This document shows positions 23,502 to 35,010 of a stretch of 64,000 nucleotides of DNA, one piece after another. The DNA lies in assembly GCA_019426215.1 (NCBI GenBank), contig CM033405.1, positions 9,277,001-9,341,000 on the forward strand, in the 5' to 3' direction. The notes under the pieces were generated by a model. It had not been told where the DNA came from and did not search any database. It saw nothing but the letters and a program-made list of their open reading frames with translations. Every line of letters begins with the position of its first letter. Position 1 is the first letter of the stretch. The translations under genes were made by a program, and so were the position numbers. Origin of the DNA: Buddleja alternifolia. Its lineage: Eukaryota > Streptophyta > Magnoliopsida > Lamiales > Scrophulariaceae.

Positions 23502-24961
23502 TGGTGGTCCCATGTGGCATACGAAAGGGTCTAGAATGGGAGGTTGAATAGACCCTAAAGTCTTTTTGTACTTTAAAAATTTCGTATCACCTTTTAAGAT
23601 TTTGAACGCTTAGTAAGCAAAGTGCCAGGTCAGGGGCTAAAGATAAGATAACTTAGACTTAGTGATTTAGGCAGTTACCAAAGTAGGGTAATGCTTCAAT
23701 CGCTTAATTAGGGTGAGCACAGTGGAAATGATTTTTAAGCTTAGCGTTCTCTTTAAACAAATAGTCGCTTAACCGTTTCTAATGCCTTTTCAAAGATATA
23801 ATGTCAATAGTAAAGTAAAGCAATAAAACAGTAAATATCACAAGATATGTAAGGTTCATTGGGTGATGTAATCCTAGATACGTCCTTCTTCTCCTTTACA
23901 CTCGGAGAAACTCCACTAAGTTGATAATCGAAGGATCATACAGAAGCTTCTACAAAATAGAGGATAGGAAGACGACCTTGAGCTCCTTGATCACACAGAC
24001 TTCAGCTCCATTGAAGATCTTCTTCAACAAGCTTCTCTCACACAGAAATGCGGCTTGTAGATCAACAACTTTCTCACTCAGATGAAAGAGGTTGAGGGTT
24101 TTTGTCACGGGTTTGTTTGATTTTAAGAAGTTCAAACAACTTGGAATATCTCACTAAGAGTGTAGGGTTCTTCTATGAAGATGTTTGTGATATCGGTGAC
24201 TATTTTTGGAATGTATATGAAAAGTTTGAAGGATTTTGGCTATGGAGTTTATAAGCTTTTCTCAAGATTATTTTTCGCAAAGTTTCGACCTTTTCTTGTG
24301 TATGTACATGTATTCTGTGTTTTAGGGTTTTGCTGAAGGGTATTATTTATAAAGGTGTCTTGGGATTTATCCATTGGACACATGCAGGCCCGTGTCTCTC
24401 ATGCAGAGCGTAAATAGTCCCTTTTCTGACATTCTTGAATTTCTACTGTTACCGATTGGACATAAGCAGACTTTGAACTCTGAATCCTGACAGTCTAGTC
24501 AAAAGGTGGCTTGACCACAAGTCATAATGTGTTTTGAATTTATTTTCAGTTGGAAATAAATTTCCGTTGATGATTGCATTTAAATCCTTCAATGCTTGAG
24601 AATTTATTTTAAGTGAATTTGGTCCTTGATCGCTTGAGTGATTTGAGCACTTGATTCATTATTCCTGAAAAAGTCCTTTAGCGTATGACAGACGCTTAAG
24701 ACAAATATTCATCTTCACTTGACTTCAGAGGCTGATCTTCAACTTTATCTCGGACAGACTCACCTAGAATTCTATCAGCACCTCGGTATCTAATACTCAG
24801 TCTAAAATCTATAAAGATAAAAATTACAAGCCTAACAAAATATAAACTTTCAAACGCTTATACAAATGTTCTATGAAAGCATAAACTTACATTCTTTTGG
24901 TGTTTAACATAAAATCCTATTCTTGTCATTATCAAAACATCTAACATGAAATTTCCTAACA
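23502..24961 (-). repeat. 5' LTR of S2
   Basis: It is bounded by the PBS on the left and by the B LTR sequence on the right. Plus-strand ends are TGGTGG... and ...TTTCCTAACA, so the minus-strand LTR reads TGTTAGG...CCACCA. A TATA box lies at 24344-24351 on the minus strand (TATAAATA), in the same position as in the S1b LTRs. About 1.46 kb, complete. It contains a promoter, but the downstream element is dead. Confidence 0.8.
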
Positions 24962-25812
24962 TGTAGGCACATCAGTGGAACTGATATGCTCGAACACGAT
25001 TCACATCAGTTCTATCACATGGGTTTTCACTCTATGACTGTCAATGACAGAACTGATTATGCTTAATAGGTATAAGTGGACCTTTGACCTGAAGTATCAG
25101 GCTGAAGATGCACTTGTGACGTCAAGTCTTTCACTAGAGTAGTTAGACCCAATTCACCCGTTGGTGGGTCGACCTCAAAATACGGCTTGATGGGTAAGTG
25201 GTAGTCTTAGCTGATAACTAATATGGGATTTGTTCTCTTATAAGTGAATGAGAAAGTATTCTATGTGATTATAGATAAATAGAGATCAAAGTCTTTGGCC
25301 AAAGCAAAAGAGACGATTGTGCGTGGCACTATATTGATCTCATATATTATAATTAATACATATGGTCAAGTCCAGTGAGTTTGACATAACCATGACTCTC
25401 ACTTGACTGGGGCACGTGAACATAGGGTTTATACTTATACGGTATTTATGATTGGAAGGTTGTGGAATGATCCAATCATTTGTTTTCATTTGGGCTATGA
25501 AGTTGGCCACGTGACTGGCTAAATGTTACCCACTTCCTTTGGATTCCTCTCATTGCCAAACAAAACGAACCTAAAGAGTCACGCTAAAGGATTGGTAAAG
25601 AAAAATGAAAGGATTAAATAATTAATTAATTACTCATTAAATGGGATTATTAATTATAAAGATAAGATTAATTATTAATTAATTTCTTAAGGAAATAAAT
25701 TAATGAATTAATTTCTTAAGGAAATAAATTAATGAATTAATTTATCTAATTAATTTGGTTATTTAATTAATTTATTTATTTATTGGATATAATAAATTTA
25801 TTTATTGGAAAT
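24962..25812 (+). repeat. 5' LTR fragment of B
   Basis: It matches 44091 to about 44910 of the 3' LTR (for example GACGTCAAGTCTTTCACTAGAG and GGCCACGTGA blocks). Left end: insertion of S2. Right end: at about 25812 the sequence jumps directly into gag, so the last several hundred bases of the LTR, the PBS and the gag start are deleted. A perfect 29-bp tandem duplication (25681-25709 and 25710-25738) is present here and absent from the 3' LTR. Confidence 0.8.
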
Positions 25813-27295
25813 GTGTTGGAAATTAATCGTCCTCCTATTCCTAAGAGGAATGAGGATGAGAGAGTTCAACTAGCTCACCTTAGCTGGACTTGTGACAACT
25901 ATAAAGCTAGAGGACACATCCTAAGCTCTTTGTGTAATGAACTGTAAAGTTCTCATGATGCAATGAGCAATGCAAGGGACATAATTCTTCATCTGGAATA
26001 AATGTTTGGAGAGCACGGTAGGACCGTAAGATATTTCATATTGAAAGATCTCTTCAGAGCAAGGATGAGAGAGGAAGAGGATGTGGGAGACCATGTTCTC
26101 AAGATGATGACCGTAATGGAAAGGTTAAGATCAATGAACTTCTATATGGATCTTCATCTTTAAGTCGATCTCATCCTACAATCGCTCCTTGACTACTTCT
26201 ACTACTTCGTCGTGAACTTTGATATCAATTGTTCATTAGCTGGGCTAACAAAAAAGCTTGAAATCGAGCAAGCTCGCATGAGGACAAGGAACAAGAGGGA
26301 TTCTTCTATCTATTTTACAAATGACACATTTGATGGTCAAGGAAATGGAAAAAGGAGAAAGAAAGAAGCAGTATCCATAAAAACTCAAAAGAAATTAGAA
26401 TATGGTCATAAGAGCAAAGGGCCTAAGAAGACGGATAGATGTCTCGAGTGCGGTGAGCTTGACCATTGGAAGAGGAACTGCCCTAAATTAGGCAAATGCG
26501 CAAAAGGTATGGAACTCTTCGTTTTTGAAACTAATTGTTCTATGACAATTTTTTATACTTCATGGATTCTGGACTCAGGGGAAAGTGCCCATGTATGTTG
26601 TTTGGATCAGGATCTGCGAAGAAGTATAAAGCTGGGCCGAGAGGAAATGATGATAAAAATAAGCAGCGGGGAAAGCGTCGTGGCTACTAGGATTGGATTT
26701 ACTTCTTTGATTTTGAATTCTGGACATTTATTGTTTTTAAATAATTTTTTAGTTTTGCCCAAGGGGCTTAAGAACATTGTTTCCATTCCTATATTAGTTA
26801 AGATTGGTTATACATTCCGTTTTTCTAAATTGAATTGCGACATTTATTATGGAAATAAAATAGTTGGCAATGCATCTTTAGTTAATGGTTTGTATTATTT
26901 AAATGTCCTTAATTTATCTGATGTGAATGTTGTAACACATAAACGTGGTAGGCAAGAAGCTAACTTAAGACTCAAGTGACATCTTAGACTAGGCCATGCT
27001 GGAGAGCACTAGATCCACAAAATGGAAAAAGATGGGCTTTTAAGCTCACTAGGGTTGGATCCCTATCCAACATGTGAATCGTGTCTCTTAGGCAAGATGG
27101 CTAGATCTCCCTTCACCGGGACTTTTGAAATAGCTACTCAAATCCTAGGATTAGTGCATACTGACGTTTGCAGACCATTTGGAGAAATGGCTCGTGGAGG
27201 TTTCTACTACTTCATCACTTTCACAGACGATCATTTAAGATATGGTCTAGTGTATCTGATGAAGTAAAAGTCTAAATCCTTTGAAAGGTTTAAAG
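25813..27295 (+). pseudogene. gag-pol: gag-protease-integrase start of B, decayed
   Basis: A gag remnant with stops (25813-26211; block DHVLKMMTVMERLRSMNF) leads into the open segment 26212-26979. That segment has a zinc knuckle CLECGELDHWKRNC (C-x2-C-x4-H-x4-C) and a protease motif WILDSGESAHVC (DSG intact). 26980-27295 carries the pre-integrase zinc region (CESCLLGKM) and the integrase N-terminal part with the first catalytic Asp (VHTDVC) and ending near ERFKEFNI. The reading frame is cut by the S1b LTR at about 27296. Confidence 0.85.
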
Positions 27296-28425
27296 AATTC
27301 AATATTTGTAAGGTTCGTTAGGTGGTGTAATCCCAACTACGTCCTTCTTCTCCTCGAACACTTGGAGGCAATCCACTAAAATGATTCTCAAAGAATCACA
27401 TAGAATCTTCTACAAATTAGGGAGAGATGGATATCGATGACTTGAGGTCCTTGATCACATAGATTTCTGCTCCAAGGCACTTCTATCCCCTTATTTCTTT
27501 GACTCAGAAATAATGCAAGTATCCAACTTCGACTTCACACAGATCGCGAGGCTTGGATGAGGTTTTCTAATGGTTTCTTTGTTTTGATAAAGTTCAAACA
27601 ACTTGGTAATATCTCAATAGTAATGTAGGTTTCTCCGAAAAGAATGATTGACATATTAATTGACTGTCTCAGGAATTTTAAGAAAAGTAGAGTTTAAGGA
27701 ATGAGACTTCAATGCAACAACAATTTGACTTGGAATAAGATTGTTGTTTTGGCTTGTTGTTGAAGTCTTATTTATAGGCAATCTTGGAAAAAATGTCTGT
27801 TTGACACATGCACAGGCGCTTGTCTCTCACTTCCTCAAGTGAAAAACTTTTGTCCTTTTTCCTGAAAATTTGTTGCACAAAAGTTCGTGTTGTAGTCTGT
27901 GAACAATTGACAATCCAATAGGGTGGCTTCTCCGTACGTCCGAAAGAGCTTATCATATTTAATGCTTTTATCAGCATTTAATGCATTTGAAATAAATGCC
28001 CGTTGGCAATTAATGATCTGGGAATATTGCATTAAACTCCTTCTGGACTTAAAAATGAATTCAGGTGAAATCATTCATTTGATAGACGCTTATTCATCCT
28101 TGGATAACTTCTGTCCTATAATCAACACTTGATATAGCTTGTCATTTGGACGCTTGGAGTCTTCATCTTCATTCAGACTTCAGGCGCTTGAGTCTTCAAA
28201 CTTAACTACTGATAAGCTCACTCAGAAATTATCAGATGCTCAGCCTAAGAATACTTGGCCTAACAATCTAGAAGAAAATGAAGCAAAGCCTATAAAGCCT
28301 ATTACACATCTAACACTTCAAAGCTTATACATGATTTCTAAATAAAATCAAACTTACATATTTTGAGGCCTAACATAAAATCCTAATTGTCATCATCAAA
28401 ACGTCTAACATGAAATTTTCTAACA
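27296..28425 (-). repeat. 3' LTR of S1b (left end deleted)
   Basis: It is near-identical in layout to 40545-41571. Minus-strand TATAAATA box at 27769-27776. The outer terminus at 28425 (CTAACA) lies against the PPT. The left end begins in the middle of the LTR, at the point corresponding to about 40545 in the other copy. Confidence 0.85.
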
Positions 28426-28440
28426 ATTTCCCCCTTTTTG
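28426..28440 (-). other. Polypurine tract of S1b
   Basis: The minus strand reads AAAAAGGGGGAAAT directly upstream of the 3' LTR, matching the S1a tract at 559-575. Confidence 0.85.
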
Positions 28441-30812
28441 ATGATGGCAATACTTACTCTTTTATAGTTCAAGAGTTAGACAGCCAAAATAAAAGTTAGC
28501 TTTGGTTAGATAGGGTTAGTTAAGCTTCAACGAGATGTTTCAGCTGAAAAAAAATGCATTTTATATATATCAATGAGAGTACAAGCATTTTACAACTGAA
28601 TCAAAAATACATAAGAGACAAGAATATAGATAATGCAAAGTAAACAACAGTTCTTAATCTTTTTCTTGAGCGTTGAGGCTTCTGTTTACTTCAGCCCTGA
28701 TTGCTTCAGATATATTTTCTTCAAGTTTAATCATGGTGGTATGATCTTTATTAATCACTGACTTCTTTTCTTCCTGTTGTCTCTTTCTATAAGCAATAAA
28801 CTGCTTATCCCAATCAACTGGGTCAATGCCAATAAGCCTTAAGCATATTCTGAACGTCTTGTTAAAGTCTGACATCCTCTTCTCTTTAGTTATAAGCTTC
28901 GGATCAGAAGGCTCTGGAATGGGTGGTCGTTCAAAAAGAACATCAAATTGTTCAAGTAATCCTCTCGAAGGCACTGGTAGATGGATAAGAGTAGGAAGAG
29001 TGGCTTGATGCTTGAGTGGAGGGCTGAAAGCTCTTGAACTAGAAGCTTTCCTCTTCTCCCATTTTCTTTGTCCTTCCCCCTTATTGCCATCATCAGCCTT
29101 CAGAAAATGTTCAGTGAGTAGGCTGACTTAACTAGCAATCTGAGCCATAGAAGCCGGCAGATCATCAAGGCGCTTGTCAAAATGCTCCTTCATGGCTAGC
29201 TGATTTGCCGTGGTAGCATCATGTAGTTCTTGAAACTCTTTGCGGCATTCACCAACTGTAGCTTGAGCAGCACCTCACATATGAGCAATTTGAGTGCTTA
29301 TGTTTTGAGACTTAATCTTTGCTAAGTCAGATTTAATCCAATGGAGGGCTTCTTCATTTTGAGTAGCATGATTACTCATTTCCGCCAAAACGGATTTTAG
29401 CAATGGCCCAAAAGTTTGACTCGCATCCGAAGGAACCGCTTGAGTAGCCGGTCGCTTAAACCTGGATGTGTGCATGAGAGAGTCAAGAGAGACTTGATTT
29501 GTTGGATCAAAGACTGTGTCACGTGCTTCGATTGGAAGATCGTCAGTAACATCAGAATCAACTGGTTCAGGAGCCTCAGGATTATCCTCTGATGGAGACG
29601 CTTGAACGGGTTCTTCAGTAGACGCTGTAATACTGGCAACTTCTGAAGCAGACGTTGGAGCAGATTCTTCAATAATTTCACGGGCGCTTCCTCAAGCGCT
29701 GACTCCTCTTGGCAAAAGTCAGTGAATTAGAAATTTGCACCTGGCTATATCTGCATAAGAATCTAAAGCAGCTTCAAGAAGTTCATTCAGACTTGAGCGA
29801 GAAATGTAAGTCCCTTTAATGAAAGTGCGGAGTGGACTATCTCTGGCTCGTACATTCATTAGACCATGATGTCCAATACATGGTTTGGAAAAATCCTTGA
29901 CTGCGGTCTTGGAATGAGAAACAATGTGTCGTGGCAGTAGTGCAAGGAAAATCCAATGATCCTATCTGTTGGAAGACGCTGAGATTTGTGAGCTTCAGGC
30001 ACGTGCATGCGGTAATTTTCTTCCAGGTAAGGATAAACTGCGCGAGCTATGTCCTAATTCCGTTCTAGTAATGAAAAAACATAATCATAATGTTCGCTAA
30101 CTTCCTGTTTGATAGATGGTAGAAGTTGATAACCATGGAAGTTGCGAATCCTCGAGCCGTTGGGTTTTCGCAGATTTTCAGTGAAGATCTTGTCAAAATG
30201 TGGAATAGGGTCCATGATCTTCATCATCAATCTAACATTGTCATCACAGTGGCTCAGAGAGAAGTTCAAGCAAGATGCTGAAGAGCTGCCACTGGTAGAT
30301 GCTTGAGCGTTGAAATGAAGGAGTGATTGAAAGTCTGTGCAGCGCTTGATGCAAAAATTGCTCTATCTGTTGACTGACTATAGGGAGCTTGACAACAGGC
30401 CTAACTCGCTCTTGATGCTTCTTTAGGCAATACTTGGCGAACTAACGCTTCTTGTCATGCATGCCTATGCCAAATAGATGGGGAGCTTTGACCAATTCTT
30501 GAAAAGAAAACTGATGGGCAACGTACGCTTCACACCAGTTGACTTCATTCATGCAGTAGTCAACACCTGCATTGACTAACGCTTGGATGCCTTCATGGTG
30601 AATATCTCTGATGGATTCAAAGTGATATTTATATGTTTGATAGCTGGCATTCCAGACGCTATCAAAATACGCATCGACTTCTTCTTGAATCACATCCGTT
30701 AGAGACGCTGGATGCTCACCAGCATGAACTCCTTTATTCTTCCATAGAAGAAGGGGCTGAGCTGAGTTATTATTTTTTGAATTGTTTGCTACATGAGGAA
30801 AGTGTGTGTAGC

Positions 30813-32286
30813 TGATAAGTCCATATTTTACAGTATTTTATGCCCCATTGTAATATGATTTGATCGTTACTTTGATCACTTTTTATCCCTCATAATGCTT
30901 TGATTGGTATAGATTTTGTTTTGTAGAATACAAGTTGATTTACGCATGAAAGACGAGAAAGAAGATCCAAATTGAGATTGAAATTGAAGAAAGAAACAAA
31001 AGGAGATAGTTGACGAAAGATTTTACATAATTCTCATATAGAAACGCAATTTTCGTCCATTTTCCAGCCGAATCAGACTAAGGTTTCTTCTTCACTATTG
31101 TCGAACGTTGTCTTAGCTTCACGTAGCAATTTGAATTACCTCAATCCGACATCGGTAGAGAAAGTTATGCATATTTTACCAAAATTGTACGGAGCAGCAG
31201 GGAAACGCCGCGGCGTTCATCACCAACGCCGCGGCGTTCGGAGGCAGAATGTTGATCACCGCGGCGTTCAACCATCAATGCCGCGGCGTTCAAAGCAGCG
31301 GACTTGGCCTATAAATAGACCATCAGGTCATTTGGACAAAAGAATGCCCTAAACACACCCTAGACTGCTTACATATCAGCTACCACCCAAGGAAGCTTGA
31401 AGAGGATCATCATCCTCATCCTAATCATCATCAATTTCATCATCAAAGTTTGGATTCACACTTTGTAATAGGGAGTAATTCAACTCTTTCTCTTTGATTA
31501 GTTATCAACTATGTCTTATAGAATTGTTGAATCATTTGTTATTGTAAGTATGAGCTAAGCATCTTTGTGGTTGGGTTATGTGAATACTTTGTGATGTTTT
31601 GTGTTTAACGAATGATTAATTTCCAGATTTATTACATTCTTGTTACATGTTTGATTTTATGCTTAATGATTGCATATGCTTGATCACCATGTGTTTGATA
31701 AAATGCTTTGTCTTGAGACCGAGAGGAGATGGATAAAGGGAGATCGAAAATCAAACATCATAACGTAACAATTGACTAGAGATAGAATCGATTGCGTTGT
31801 GTGGCTTTTTGTGATAAGATGACCCGATTGAATGTAGGATCTTCGTACAAGGAATTCCTTCGAACCTAAATGCATGTTAGTTAATTCAATCTTCACTATA
31901 GAGATATAGGAAGTTGTTAACTAGTATAGACTTGTTATTTCAAGAGATTGAATAATAAACACATTAGGGGGTTTCGCCATAACAAGAGCGTTCTAAAAAT
32001 CCGGATAATTGAGAGTTCAAGAACATAGAATAGAACATAGTAGGATCATAACCCAATCACCTCTTCCTATTTGATTTATTACCTTGATAATCATTTTAGT
32101 TATCTTTAGTTATTCTCATAGTATAAACACCTATCATCTTATAAATTGACTTACCTTAGAAATAGGTAATATAGCAATTACGAGCATTGAATCCAATTGT
32201 CCCTGTGGAGACGATACACCCCGGGCTAAATAGTCCACTTTATTACTTTGCACGACCTAGTATACTTGCTAGGATTTCGCGTGTCA
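30813..32286. mobile_element. Solo LTR (gypsy-type) inside the S1b aORF, TSD GTAGC
   Basis: It begins TGATAAGTCC and ends TTTCGCGTGTCA, 1,474 bases, flanked by GTAGC at 30808-30812 and 32287-32291. Removing the insert and one TSD copy restores the text found uninterrupted in S1a (around 3110-3135). A TATA box (TATAAATA, 31310-31317, plus strand) follows four GC-rich palindromes. The right end (CCCTGTGGAGACGATAC..., CTAGTATACTTGCTAGG) resembles gypsy LTR ends, so plus orientation is likely. No internal region: a recombination product. Confidence 0.88.
31205..31292 (+). promoter_or_regulatory. Four GC-rich palindromic units upstream of the solo-LTR TATA box
   Basis: Units with core CCGCGGCGTTC at 31205-31219, 31226-31240, 31257-31270 and 31279-31292. 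The first two are perfect palindromes AACGCCGCGGCGTT. They end 18 bases before the TATA box at 31310. The surroundings are AT-rich, so this is a local island, placed like an upstream promoter element. Confidence 0.6.
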
Positions 32287-32949
32287 GTAGCCTTCTCTTT
32301 TTAAGAGTTCCTCTGTTGGATTGAGGAATTCAACAGGAGTACGCTCATAGACTCTTATGTTGAAGTCTCTTGGAGCAAAAGCAGTTGGTTTTTTGTGCCC
32401 CATGTCCCGATAATAGCCTAAATCAACATCAGATCGTGGAGTTCTACCACCTTTCCTTTCTTCTTGGACAGCAAAAGAAGCAGGAATTTGACCAGGAGTT
32501 TTACCAAGTTCGACAGCCAGATAGTATGCTTTCTCAATTTTGGTCAAGTCTGTGTCAAATAAGGTGTCGCGGATGGTCCGATCAATGTCAATCAATGAGG
32601 CTACTTCATTCTCAGCATTGATGTATCTTTCTTCATTATATCTTGCTGGGATGAAATCTTCTTCGAGCGCTGGAGGCATGTAATTGATCGAATGATCAAT
32701 TCTCTTCAGTGGGTCCAGGTTGAAGAAATGTCTGGGTACTGTAACGTCTTCAGCAACGCTCTCACCTTCTGAGCATGCCTCTGTTATGACCTGGACAGGA
32801 GTTGATGATTGAACCTCTTTAGTAGCCAGGTTCCTCAGCATCTATTGCAGCAACTTCGGCGGCAACATCTTAAGCAATAGCCACGACGTCTGTCATCTCA
32901 ACATCCAGATGGACGTCGATTGACGCTTCGGAAGCCACTGGAACAATAG

Positions 32950-33033
32950 CTGTAGCACAAGAACTATCCTCTATAAGAGCAGGATCTTCTACAGATGTAG
33001 GAAAAAAAATGTTGTTGGAAGAAATAAACTTAC
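32950..33033 (-). other. Intron in the S1b aORF (84 nt), precisely absent from S1a
   Basis: On the minus strand exon CTCTCAGG is followed by GTAAGTTTATTTC, a T-rich tract, and the acceptor TTGTGCTACAG, then CTATTGTTCCAG. Joining CAGG to CTATTGTTCCAG gives SSQ-AIVPVASEAS, which aligns codon for codon with SSQ-ALVPAAAEAS of S1a (joined at 3688/3687). A nearer AG (after ACATCTGTAG) would give only 45 nt, too short for a plant intron. S2 has an 80-nt intron at the equivalent place. Confidence 0.75.
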
Positions 33034-34171
33034 CCTGAGAGCTCGTCTCAACAGCAACTTCTTGAGCGCTTGGCTCAACGATCTCAGGCTCTTCAGGAAC
33101 AGGAGCAGCTTGACGCTTGCTTGTCCTGGAATGCTTGAAGATTTTCTTGACGTTGACTCCTTCAACTAACTTCAGCGTTTGGGCGGGAGGAGCAGCGATT
33201 GGTTCCTTGAAGTCAATCTGTTTGATGATACCTTCCAACTTCCTCTGCCTAACTAAAGAAATCTTGTCCTCCTCATCTTCATCTATTTTCTCATCGTCCT
33301 TGTGAGGAGAAGCAACAGCTTGAGCCTTGGGCTTTTTGGGAGCCCTCATCTTAGTAACAGTCGGACGCTTCACGGCTTCCACTTGAGCTGGACGCTCAGC
33401 TTCTTCATCTGACGCTTCGCGTACAACTTGGCGCTCAGAGGGAGGTCTTGCAGCACCTCCAACTCGAGGTGGATGGAAGAGATTGCTGATGATTCTCTTC
33501 CCATAAAACTTTGACTTAGCCAGAGTAAGCCCAGTATAACTAACACATTCTGCTCTGAAGAGTAGGCCACTGAGAATTACGCCATAAGGTTTGTTCGAGG
33601 CGCTCAAGTAGTCTCGAAATCTGCTGAATACATATTCACTCCAATTAATCTTGATATTTAGGAGTATAGCAGTCATCATCTGGAATTGTATTGGGTCCAC
33701 TTTGTCAAAATCGGCCAATAATCGGTATCTGGATACTATATCCTTCTTCTGAAAATGAGGCTTGTACGGAACATTTTCATATGCACTAATTTTGGTCCAG
33801 GCTTCTTCTATCTGTTCAGTAGAAATGGAGTCCAAGGCTCCACCCTGATTTGGTAGCTTGAAGTTCTGAGCAATGGCATCAGCGGAGAGGATGAATTCTT
33901 TGGAGTCCTTCTTAGATAAAGAAAAGACGCAAGAGATAGACTTCTTGTCCTCTAAGAGTTTAGCAGGTCTCTAGAAGAATTCAACTTCATCAGGAAAGAG
34001 ATAGGAATGTCTAGTTAAGAAGGTCTTCAGTCCAGACTCAGAAACAGAGTCCATTATCTCCGTCAGATCAACTTGAGTTTGTTCGTATAAGAATTTCCAG
34101 TCCACTATAAGGCCTTCAGTGACCTTGATGGTAGTCTCAGTAGAAGTATCTGTAGATTTCTTAGGTGCCAT

Positions 34172-35010
34172 TTGAAATTTATGAAGGAGATGAACTGAGA
34201 ATGCTTTGAGAGAGAGAGAGAGAGAGAGTAATTTTGCAGAAAGTAAAAGTGAATAGTTTTTCTACAAAAATTGTGTTTCAAATGACACAGTAAGATAATT
34301 TTGAAACTTGTGTTCTCTCGTCTCAGTAAGATGTAGACACGTGTAAAGTTATTGAATCTCAGCCATGAATAATTTTAATTGCGGACGTGAATTTTGTGCA
34401 AGAGAGAGAAGTTACATTTGGTAACTCCCATATATAAAGATTTGAAGTCCGAGTCAAAGTTTTAAAATGTTTGGTATTTCAAGAGTGTAATGCACTGGCC
34501 TGATGGTACACTGACACGTACACAAACACGTGCTAACTCTGAACCGTCATTTTGAAAAGTTTTTGATTACCCGCCAATTTGATGTGATAGAAGCTTGTGA
34601 ATAGAGTCCAAAATAGCCTTTTGAGTCTATCCATCACTTTAAGAAGCGTGTAAAATTTATGCATGAATTTTATAAACAATTTTATATTAAGTGTTGAATG
34701 GAATAAGTTCAACGCTTAACATATACCACTTGTTGTAACTGTTTGTAAGATTTATGTTGACGCTTGAGATCAAAACCCTTTTATGTTTGAGCGTCCAACA
34801 TGTTATGCATAAAATAATACTGAGCATTGATGATCTATGCATATGAAAGTTTTTTATCATTGACGCTTACAGATATATTCAAGTACAATTTTAATGTTCC
34901 CCCTAAATTTGATAACTTGTAACAACTTTTCAAAAATCTTTTGGACATAAATAAAGTGGATTCCCCCTAAATTACATGTCTAATAAAATATGATGCATGA
35001 TGAGTAAGCG
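34172..35010 (-). promoter_or_regulatory. Conserved pol-aORF spacer of S1b
   Basis: Non-coding. Minus-strand TATA-like TCTTTATATATG at 34430-34440, shared TGGTACACTGACACGTAC at 34504-34521, CACGTG at 34527-34532, and a CT-repeat leader (about 34211-34229 as GA on the plus strand). Purine tracts after the pol stop at 34960-34974 and 34896-34910, the same two positions as in S1a. Confidence 0.45.

Larger units (their letters stand above)
13985..24961 (-). mobile_element. S2: Sirevirus-like Ty1/copia element, 5' LTR to mid aORF
   Basis: Right to left: 5' LTR (24961-23502), PBS, gag, protease, integrase, RT, RNase H, conserved spacer, aORF to the break at 13985. PPT and 3' LTR are missing. Its LTR and aORF are clearly diverged from S1a/S1b, so it is a second subfamily. 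The right LTR end abuts the sequence TGTAGGCACATC, which is internal 5' LTR sequence of element B (compare TGTAGACACATC at 44091), so S2 inserted into the B LTR. The left target-site copy is not recoverable. Confidence 0.85.
28654..34171 (-). pseudogene. aORF of S1b, decayed, with intron and a nested solo LTR
   Basis: It runs from ATG 34171 (MAPKKSTDTSTETTIKV) to a stop at 28654. Without the 1,479 bases of solo LTR plus TSD it is about 1,345 codons, the same length as in S1a. Main open pieces: 34171-33971, 33835-32870 (INWSEYVF block, basic PKKPKAQ region), 32841-32284, 30693-30442 (NEVNWCEAYVAHQ, HLFGIGMHDKKR), 30269-30054, 29475-29275 and 28974-28654. An 84-nt intron-like insertion (32950-33033) keeps the frame open because its length is divisible by three. 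No membrane segment seen. It lies about 840 bases downstream of pol on the same strand. Confidence 0.75.

Noticed and set aside
1..24961. One 25-kb element bounded by Sirevirus-like LTRs
   Set aside because: The LTRs at 1-558 and 23502-24961 are from different subfamilies, there are two pol copies, and breaks lie at 9392 and 13985.
31098..31352. Plus-strand ORF with RRGVHHQRRGV repeats
   Set aside because: It is the translation of the GC-rich palindromes inside the solo LTR; no family signal.
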